From the NCBI GenBank assembly GCA_019677205.1, contig JAAMXY010002004.1, positions 1 through 33,627 of the forward strand: a stretch of 33,627 bases of DNA, written 5' to 3'. Below the pieces are notes generated by a model that was not told the origin of the DNA, did not search any database, and worked only from the letters and a program-made list of their open reading frames with translations. Position 1 is the first letter of the stretch, and each line of letters opens with the position of its first letter. This DNA is from Pinguiococcus pyrenoidosus. Taxonomy: Eukaryota; Sar; Pinguiophyceae; Pinguiochrysidales; Pinguiochrysidaceae. Positions 27,118-33,627 of this stretch are shown here, in pieces. The translations under genes were made by a program, and so were the position numbers.

Positions 27118-30100
27118 TCAAAGGATTCTGGACGGATGCGGCGAACGCGTCAGCAAAACTCGCCTCAGGATACCAGAACTGGCTGGGGGGAAAGGGATTG
27201 AGAAGGACTCACCGACAAAGTCTGCCGCGTACAGATCCTGCAGGATCACGAACACGCTCGGAAGCAACCTGCTGAACTTGCCGTTTTCGAAATCGCCTCG
27301 ACGAGAAGTGTCGGGGTTTGGCCTCGAAACGAGCTCTCGAATATGGTCCGCGAAACGCGCGCGCCCTTCGCTATCAAGATGTGTCAAGGGTTCGTCCATG
27401 ACCATTGCATTGCATCGGAATACGCCACGTTGCCGCGCAACGTCTGCCATTGCTAAGGAAAGAGCGATCGCCGCTCTGCGCCACTGGCCTCCGCTAAGCT
27501 GTGCCAATGATCTTTCTTGGAAGACGCTGTACGTTTCGAGAGGCGCGGTTCCGGGGAGTCGACTCGACTTTGGCTGCAACTCCCTCACCAACGCCGACTT
27601 TAAGATTCGGTCGGTCTCGACATCAATCGACAGCGAGAACCGCTGGCGGCCGCCGCTAAGGGCATTGAGGTGAACCTGAGCTGCAGCGGAGACCTGCTCG
27701 CAGATGCTTCCAACGGCAACAGCCTGAACTCCACGAGGACCCAGCATGTCGGCAGCCTTGACAGCCAGGGCCACGCAGCTCTTGGCTCGCAGTGCATCCT
27801 TCTCAGCCTAGCGCAACTCGAAAGCATTAGAGCAGAAGTGCGACGGAAGGCCAGTCAGACGAGTGCATAGGAAAGAAGTACCTGAGCCGCCGTCTCTTGA
27901 AGCTGTCGAAGCTCACAATGGTGTTCTTCCAGGGCATGGAAGGCGTGCGCGCACTCGATCGCGGCCTCTCTGATGCGCGTCTCCTCCAAGTACGTCCGCT
28001 CCGCTGCTCCGGCATCCTTGGCAAGCTCTTGGACCTCGGCGTCGACAATCCCTTGCTTCACTCGGTGGGCGGCTTCTGTTTCCTCGATTCGATCGCGCCA
28101 TGATCGTTCCAGCTCGGCATGCTCCTGCCGCATTTTCCAGAGCACAGCATCCATCCCCAGCAGTTCGGAAGTGATTCCCTCGCAAGCTTCCAGCAGCCTG
28201 CTTTCCTCCTCGTCAATCAGTTCCCTTTCACGTCGGAGATCCTCCAGCGCCGACCTAGCAGAACCGATGCTGTTCGCAACGTAAACCATCCTTTGATATG
28301 ATGAGGCCTCGGTCTCGAGCCGCGCTGCACTGCCTTCTGCGGCCACCATCGACTTCCGGAGGAGAGCAAGCTGCGTGAGGGCTTCCTCTTCCTGGAGCTC
28401 CAGCGAGCGTTGCTGGTCGACAAGAGCATCCAACGGCGTGACACTCCCGCACACTGCGCATCGCACAGCCTCTCCGGCTGCTTCTTGACTGCCGCTACGA
28501 TGCTCCTCCTGCGATTTCTCGTTGCTCTCCAAGTGCCGACGGATTCCAGCCAGGGCTTTCTCAAGATGCCTTGCTTCCGCTGCCGTCGATACTCTGTCTT
28601 CCCCGATTCGCTGCATCTCAGCCTGGCACTGCCGGAGCAAGCTGTCAATGCTTCCTGCATCCGTTGGAATGCTTGTAAGCGAGGCCTCCTGCGCGAGAGT
28701 CCCCAGCAGTGTCATTCCCTGTACTTGATCTAGGTGCTTCATGTGAAGTCTCTCACGGATGGTTCGACTCTTTTCCAGGACCGTGGCCCTTTGCCGCTGC
28801 AGCAGATCCAACTTTAGCTGGCTCTGGACTTTCTCGTTTGCAAGGGAGGAGATCTGCGCAAGCTTGGCTGCTAGCGCGCTCTCCGCCTCGGACTTGGCGA
28901 TGGCCACCTCATCTAGAAGCGACCTCGCCTCTTGCAGACGCGCCTCGATCGACTCGCTGGATGAGCGGCGCTGCATCTCTACCTTTACGCCGGTCTGCAA
29001 ATCACTACTAGCGCTTGAGGAGGGCAGTGGCCTCGAGTTCCTCAAGATCCACTCACTTGGAGGTCGTGCGCCAATCTTACGCATTTCGGAAGTACCATTG
29101 GCCGGAGGATCGCTGTCTCGCTTCTCAACAGGAGCTGGGTGGCAGAGCTTCTCGAGGAAAGCACTTCCGCTGCCGCGACGCCTGGCGGCTGCGATGCGAC
29201 TTGCAAGCTTTTCGCGAGCGTCTGCGTAGTGAGCGAGGAGGTCGCTTGCCTTGGCCTTCATGCTTGTCTCCTCCACGTGTTTCAGCTGCCCGATTGCCTC
29301 GAGCATGGAGGCCTGCTCCTCCCATATCCTTGCAAGGCTTCTCGCCTTGGTTGCTGCTTCCTTAAACATCTGCGGAGAGGACAGCAGCTGCAGCTCCTCC
29401 TTCAGCAGCGCATCCCCTCCGCCAAGAAGATGATCACAGCTCCGCTGCGTCAGAAGAAAGAAGCGAGCCAGTCTCGAAGACGTTATACCCAACATGTTGC
29501 CAAGCACGTCACTGGTCGTCTCCCTCGACGTGCTCCGACTGACATCAACACCGTCAAGCAAGACCGTGACAGACATTGAAGATCTCGCGGCCGACGACTT
29601 TGTGCGGATCACTCTCAGAGGCTTCCCGTTGACGGTCCCCTCTACGCTGACCTCAGCGCGTGCCGGCCTTCTTCGGCGAGCATCCGAAGAAGTTGATCGC
29701 GCGGAGACTGCTTCATGGACCACATCTGCGGCTCGCCCGTCGGAGCCGCCGAGCGCGTCCAGAGAGCCCGTGAGACACCAAAGGACCGCGCTGAACAAGG
29801 AGCTTTTGCCCGCCCCGTTTCCGCAGGCCGTGGAGAATGCCTCTGCTCGTCGATCGGCGTCGTCCACCCCGAGGCTTTCGCCTCGGATCCAAACAAGGCC
29901 CCGTTCGTCTATTCGATACACGGCAGACCTGAAGGGACCAAAGTCTCGAATCTCGACGCCCTTTAGCTCTAGATCGACTCGTGGAGCCACCGGGAGCCTT
30001 TCCACGCCGTCAAGGGCCTTCAGGTCGGAGATTCTCTGACGGAATCGCTCCTCAACGACGAGGGAGGAGCGAAACATGTCGTCCAAATCGACGTGTCTCG

Positions 30101-31721
30101 GGCTTGCACTACATGTCAAAGTGCTGAGCAGGGTCATCGCGATTGCCGCTGCCGCGGATGTTGCTTCCCTGGAATGCGCATCTGCTGCTTCGATCTGGCC
30201 CGCGCAGAAGCGCGACAGCAACGACTCAGGGTCGTCGTCCGTTTCTTCCGTGACATCAGCAGCCTGGTGTCCGCTGGGTGCTCCTTGCCGCTGGCTTTCC
30301 TGTGGTCGATATCGAACTTCTACTGTCACGCCAGCTTGCTCGACTTCTTTCAGCACGTCCCTCACACGCTCTCGTCCGAAGAACGCCTCGGTACCAAAAA
30401 CGACCAGTCTGTCGTCTGGCTTGGGAAGGCCCTTTGTGTCGTCGACTCTGCAGTCTGTCGTGTTGCTGGTGCCACAGCGACTCAGGAAGCTGCGGACTGC
30501 ATCTAAGGAGGCTGCGCGGAAGAATCTCGGGCCCGGGCCAAACCCAAGGGAAACAGACTCCGTCGCCTTGAACCCTTGCGATCGATCAACCACCAGGAAT
30601 CGTTTGAGCTGCCCCGACTCGGCGACAGACTGCTGATAAGGTGATCCAACGTAGGAGAGCCGGCCGTGGTTCCCCAGGCTGATATCTTGCGGCTTGTGAA
30701 AGTGCCCTGCGTAGATCGGTGCCGTCTCTCCCGGACTCGCGGCGACCGCCAGCTCAAGGGTCTTTGGGTCGACCCCAGTGCTGCTCCGAATGCTCTGCTC
30801 CCTTTCTTCTCGAAAAGAATCACCGGCCACCCAAGAATCAGCCAAGTCGTTCATCACGGCGCCTTTCAGATCAGCATGGCAGAAGACGGCTTTGACTTGG
30901 AGCTCGCTCTCTTTCACCTGGAGCACGGCGTCTTGGTACACTTGGGCGTCTCTCCGAAACGGCAGCCAGAGCGCCTCTAAGAAGTAGCTCGGTCGATCGA
31001 GCACGACACAGCGCCTTGGCCCTCCCAGTGCAAAGACCAAGGGGGTCAAGGAGTGGGTCTGGCCCCCGACGTCGACTTGGTCATGATTCCCCGTGATCAT
31101 CACGACGGGCACGTCCTCTTCCCAGAGACTCAGTTCCTCCATGAGCTCATTGAGAATGTCCACACGGAGCCAGCCTCTCACATGCCAGAAATCTCCCAGA
31201 AACAGCACGCCTGCCTGTCTTTTGCGGGCTTCCTCGTGCACCCTCCGCAGCGTGTGGCGGCACTGCTCCAGGGTGCGCTGAGACGCGTGCAGGTCCGAGA
31301 ACACCACCCACGTGCTGACGGCCTCATGAAGCGCCGGAGCTGACTCCCAGATCTCCAGCTTCTCTCTTGGCACCCAAGGCTCCTCTTCCCGTAAGAGCTC
31401 CGGTCCATTTGCCTCCAAAGGCTCCCGGAGTTGGCCAGAGCGAGCTGAGATCTGTTGCCCCGAGTCCAGCTTTACGCGCCACCACCCTCCACGCCGCTTC
31501 TCCAGCAGGACGCCTGGCCAACCCGAGGCTTCTGCATGATCACCCACGATGACTCTGCCGCCTTCCAACGGCAGCCATGGGCCACCGCTCGCCCTGAGCT
31601 TGCAGGCTAAGGTCCGAGCGCGGCGTTGGTATCCGACCTGGAACGCTCGCGGCTGTTGAGGCCCTGGAGGCGCAAAGAGCAGGAGTACCAAGGCAACTCG
31701 ACATACGAGTATGTTGGCCAT
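27118..31721 (-). CDS. SbcD-SbcC (Mre11-Rad50-type) fusion, plastid-targeted
   Basis: Two exons, 31721-27882 and 27807-27118, phase 0, donor GTACTT, intron 74 nt, about 1509 residues. Residues 1-26 form a signal peptide ending RAF, with Phe at the expected +1 site of red-plastid presequences, then an Arg-rich transit-like stretch. A small SH3/KOW-like part follows (about 55-100). The SbcD-type metallophosphoesterase shows SDLH 142-145, GDFWH 176-180, GNHD 211-214, H282 and GHFH 339-342. The SbcC half has Walker A GNGAGKSS 634-641, a Q-loop FFLLTQ, coiled coils, a zinc-hook CAVC at 1088-1091, then LSGGQ near 1384 and Walker B VMDEP near 1416. Bacteria and eukaryotes normally use two proteins, nuclease and ATPase, to open DNA hairpins and broken ends. 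Here both are one chain, probably for plastid DNA repair. The C-terminus after DLYAADFVG is uncertain: a GTGAGT donor follows. Confidence 0.87.
27808..27881 (-). other. Intron of the SbcD-SbcC gene
   Basis: In gene order it begins CAG|GTACTT and ends GCGCTAG|GCTGAG, with CTCTAATGC as a likely branch site about 20 nt before the acceptor. Without splicing the frame stops after eight codons and loses the LSGGQ signature and Walker B motif, so splicing is needed for a working ATPase. Confidence 0.82.
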
Positions 31722-31814
31722 TCTCGAAGCAGCGCGCGGCTGCCATCGAGGATGTCCCGTGTGTTGAGGGATCGGCCAAAGCAGTTTGATGCAAAAATGG
31801 CGGGAAACCTGGCC

Positions 31815-32060
31815 TTATGATCTTCGGTGCTTGTCTTGTGATTGTCTTGTGAGATTTGATTCGCAGTGATAGCAGCCACAAGGGCGTGCAGCCCGATTGT
31901 GGACTTCTCCCCCATCCTTCAGCTCGAACTTGGTGGCAAGCTTCTCAAGATATGCCTCTGGTTCGTGCGCGATGATGATGATGAGGTCGTCCACAAAGGT
32001 GCAGATGAAGTCATGTCCCCCTTTGCCATCGCTGCACTTTTTCATCCATCCGTCGAGCAT
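31815..32060 (-). pseudogene. Ty1/copia-like reverse transcriptase fragment
   Basis: A 81-codon open stretch contains FICTFVDDLIIIIAHEPEAY followed by LEKLATKFELKDGGEVHN. This is the catalytic F/Y-V-D-D block of copia-type reverse transcriptase and the L-x-x-x-F-x-L-K-D-x-G-E-V-H segment that follows it at the usual distance. The downstream fLG motif is lost and the frame runs into unrelated sequence. There is no integrase, protease or LTR nearby, so this is a dead fragment. Confidence 0.65.
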
Positions 32061-32249
32061 TGCGTAGACGACGAGGTGGATGACATTCGACTTGAAACTT
32101 GAGCGTCCTGCTTAGTGCGCGCGGCCGAGTGACGCGGCCGATAGACTACCGCCCGTAGACTAGACTAGGCAGGTGGATGGCTGGCTTCGAGGCACTTGAC
32201 TTGCGTGCTCATGCGTGGCGGCATGATTAGCCTCAACATCTGATGCAAT

Positions 32250-32480
32250 TCATATGCACCTATGCAGCGCACGATGTGGTGGGAGGCCATGCATACGATC
32301 CGTCTTTCTTAACAGGTCTTCAGCCGAGTACTGGAGTACTGTAATGCTGCCATCAGCGATCCTCTCGGGCCCACGAACACAAATTTGGCTGCCGCGACGT
32401 GTGACGTATCCCCGGGAAGTCCCCCTTCGAGTTGGTCCAATCTGAGTCGGGGGTGCAGCCGAGCATCTAAGACTCTTCCC
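32250..32480 (-). pseudogene. Possible copia RNase H-end fragment
   Basis: The minus frame reads RGYVTRRGSQICV, then ERIADGSITVLQYSAEDLL and RKTDRMHGLP. This resembles the end of copia polyproteins, where S-G-Y-V text is followed later by V-x-D-G-x-I-x-V-x-Y and an A-D-x-x-T-K motif, but the match is loose. On this strand it lies 5' of the reverse transcriptase fragment, the reverse of the normal order, so the element would be rearranged or there are two insertions. Confidence 0.3.
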
Positions 32481-32760
32481 GAAAGGAGTCCAGACCCATA
32501 CACTGCTTGTGTTAGCCTTCCTCGACATCCCTCTGCCCAGGAAGCAGTGCAAAAGCCTCGCCCGGTTCCCCTTCAATGATCGCGAGTCCACCTTTCCGGA
32601 TGAAACTACATCTCCGTCGACGGAATTACAATCGAGCCCCGGGACTTCAGGGAGCGGAGCGGCCCCAGCCGCGAGTGGTCCGTCAAAAGAAGCCCACTCC
32701 GCTACTACCTCTTGAAGGCGCTTCGAGGTTGTGCTTCCTGTGTTGCATTTCGTCCGAACG

Positions 32761-33333
32761 ATGGCGACGCCTGAGGATGCTGTTGCCGTGGCGCCGGCGC
32801 CGACGGAGGACCTTCCCAAGGAAGTCCCGGCTGTCAGCGAGACGACGGCAGAGGAGACGGAAGAGAGCTCCGTCTTGACGGAAGGTCAGATCGACACCAT
32901 CAAGAGCGTGTGGGAGCAAGTGGAGGCGCTTGGCCCTGAGACGGTGGGAGTCATCCTCTTCAAGCACATCTTCGCGCTGGCACCGGAAGCCGTCTCGATG
33001 TTCTCCTTCTCCAGGGACGAAGACTTTGACCTCAGGGGAGACATCTCGGATAGTCAAGCTCTCATCGACCATGGCGCGCGCGTCGTTGGGTCGGTCGGTA
33101 CGGCAATCCGCCTGCTCGAGGACGAGAAGAGCCTCAAAGTGGTGCTCAAGGGGCTTGGAAAGCGGCACCTCAACTACAGCGTGCTCCCACCCCACTACGA
33201 CGTAGTCGGAAGCGCGTTTCTGCTCACGCTAGAAGACGGTCTCGGAGACGACTTCACCGACGAAGTGAAGGACGCGTACTCGGCGCTCTGGGCGGTAGTC
33301 TCCACCACGATGCAAGACGGAGCTGGCTACTAG
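32761..33333 (+). CDS. Globin (neuroglobin/vertebrate-type 3-on-3 fold)
   Basis: Intronless, 190 residues from ATG 32761 to TAG 33331-33333. Residues 1-38 are an Ala/Pro/Glu-rich extension not seen in most globins. From residue 39 the globin fold runs: LTEGQIDTIKSVWEQVEALG (helix A-B), VILFKHIFALAPEAVSMFSF with Phe at the CD1 position, IDHGARVVGSVGTAI with His104 at the likely distal E7 site, and LGKRHLNYSVLPPHYDVVG with proximal His136 at F8. FLLTLEDGLGDDFTDEVKDA covers G-H. Both heme-ligand histidines and the CD1 Phe are present, so heme and O2 or NO binding is expected. Text resembles neuroglobin and other eukaryotic single-domain globins rather than truncated 2-on-2 globins. No reductase domain is attached. 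The frame is open a little upstream with no earlier ATG. Physiological role is unknown; NO detoxification or O2 sensing are the usual proposals. Confidence 0.88.
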   Translation: MATPEDAVAVAPAPTEDLPKEVPAVSETTAEETEESSVLTEGQIDTIKSVWEQVEALGPETVGVILFKHIFALAPEAVSMFSFSRDEDFDLRGDISDSQALIDHGARVVGSVGTAIRLLEDEKSLKVVLKGLGKRHLNYSVLPPHYDVVGSAFLLTLEDGLGDDFTDEVKDAYSALWAVVSTTMQDGAGY

Positions 33334-33627
33334 GCTTCCTGCTGGCGCTCTTAGATCTGCTTTCCTTTTTTGTGGGGGGGGAAGGGGGGGCAGGGGGCTG
33401 TGCTGCATGGGTTCGGCTAGATGTATGGATTGTTGGAGTTTGCAGATGTACAAAGGACGAGTGCGAGGGAACATCGGCGCGGGACTCGTCAAAGCGTCTC
33501 CTCTTTCCCCGCCTCGACAGGACCCTGTCGTTGCCGCAAGTCATCTCTCGGAAGTCCACGATGTGTGAACGCATTTCTTCTCGGCGGGGTGCTTCCCACG
33601 AGCCTCTCACCCAGCCTCCCGTCACCG
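33334..33627. other. 3' flank of globin to window end
   Basis: About 290 bp. A G-rich tract (runs of seven to eight G) lies at about 33373-33397, shortly after the globin stop, and could form a G-quadruplex near the transcript end. A minus-strand frame is open from the right edge but has no recognisable content, so no gene is called. Nothing else is visible. Confidence 0.35.

Larger units (their letters stand above)
31722..32760. promoter_or_regulatory. Divergent region, SbcD-SbcC gene / globin, with transposon remnants
   Basis: About 1040 bp between the two start codons. The middle is occupied by decayed retroelement sequence (listed separately). The short GC-rich stretch at about 32115-32175 contains repeated GCGGCCGA and TAGACTA words. 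The remaining 300 bp before the globin ATG should hold its promoter. No intact gene is visible. Confidence 0.45.

Noticed and set aside
33254-33625. Minus-strand ORF at the right edge
   Set aside because: It overlaps the globin end and runs through the G-rich tract; the sequence is low-complexity Arg/Ser/Pro. A gene ending beyond the window cannot be excluded.
1-33627. Bacterial operons, CRISPR arrays, riboswitches or prophage
   Set aside because: Introns, alternating gene strands and eukaryotic families rule out a bacterial chromosome; no regularly spaced repeat array with unique spacers was seen.

Overview
The window is nuclear DNA of a GC-rich, gene-dense eukaryote, most likely a unicellular alga or protist with a plastid of red-algal origin. 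The evidence is spliceosomal introns (16 placed with phase checks, 59-122 nt, GT-AG), a tRNA gene without encoded CCA that is followed by a T-run, and eukaryote-only families (ferlin, ATRX-type SNF2 ATPase, bZIP, SLC35B PAPS transporter, mitochondrial carrier, MIT domain). Two proteins begin with a signal peptide followed by a transit-like stretch: a Derlin and a fused SbcD-SbcC protein. A Derlin with its own bipartite presequence is the hallmark of SELMA, the preprotein translocon of four-membrane red plastids. This points to a cryptophyte, haptophyte, photosynthetic stramenopile or chromerid. I cannot name the species.

Layout from left to right. An LRR plus DUF4116 protein (+, 157-1305) converges on a four-exon symbiont-type Derlin (-, 1454-2751). 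A divergent intergenic region with an AT-rich island leads to a four-exon bZIP factor (+, 3402-4876). This converges on a PAPS transporter (-, 5076-6452). A five-exon ankyrin protein (+, 7107-8050) converges on a very large ferlin (-, 8177-14411). A CCAAT-rich divergent promoter region separates the ferlin from a four-exon MIT-domain protein (+, 15085-16800). That gene converges on an ATRX/RAD54-class remodeller (-, 17266-21306). tRNA-Lys(UUU) follows (21985-22057).

The right part holds a coiled-coil protein (+, 22122-23909), a GSCFA-domain protein (-, 24004-25098), a mitochondrial carrier (+, 25533-26545), the SbcD-SbcC fusion (-, 27118-31721), a decayed Ty1/copia remnant, and a globin (+, 32761-33333). 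No tail-to-tail gap exceeds about 570 bp and several are under 150 bp. Genes alternate strands, so each head-to-head gap is probably a shared promoter region.

The genes do not form one pathway. Themes are plastid biogenesis and maintenance (Derlin, SbcD-SbcC), membrane traffic and the endomembrane system (ferlin, MIT protein, PAPS transporter), chromatin and transcription (ATRX-like, bZIP), and small-molecule handling (carrier, globin). The most notable items are the plastid-type Derlin, the single-chain plastid-targeted SbcD-SbcC, the multi-C2 ferlin in a likely alga, the bacterial-looking GSCFA protein, and the frequent GTACG splice donors. Exon joins were made by hand from reading frame, splice signals and family fit; no transcript data were available.
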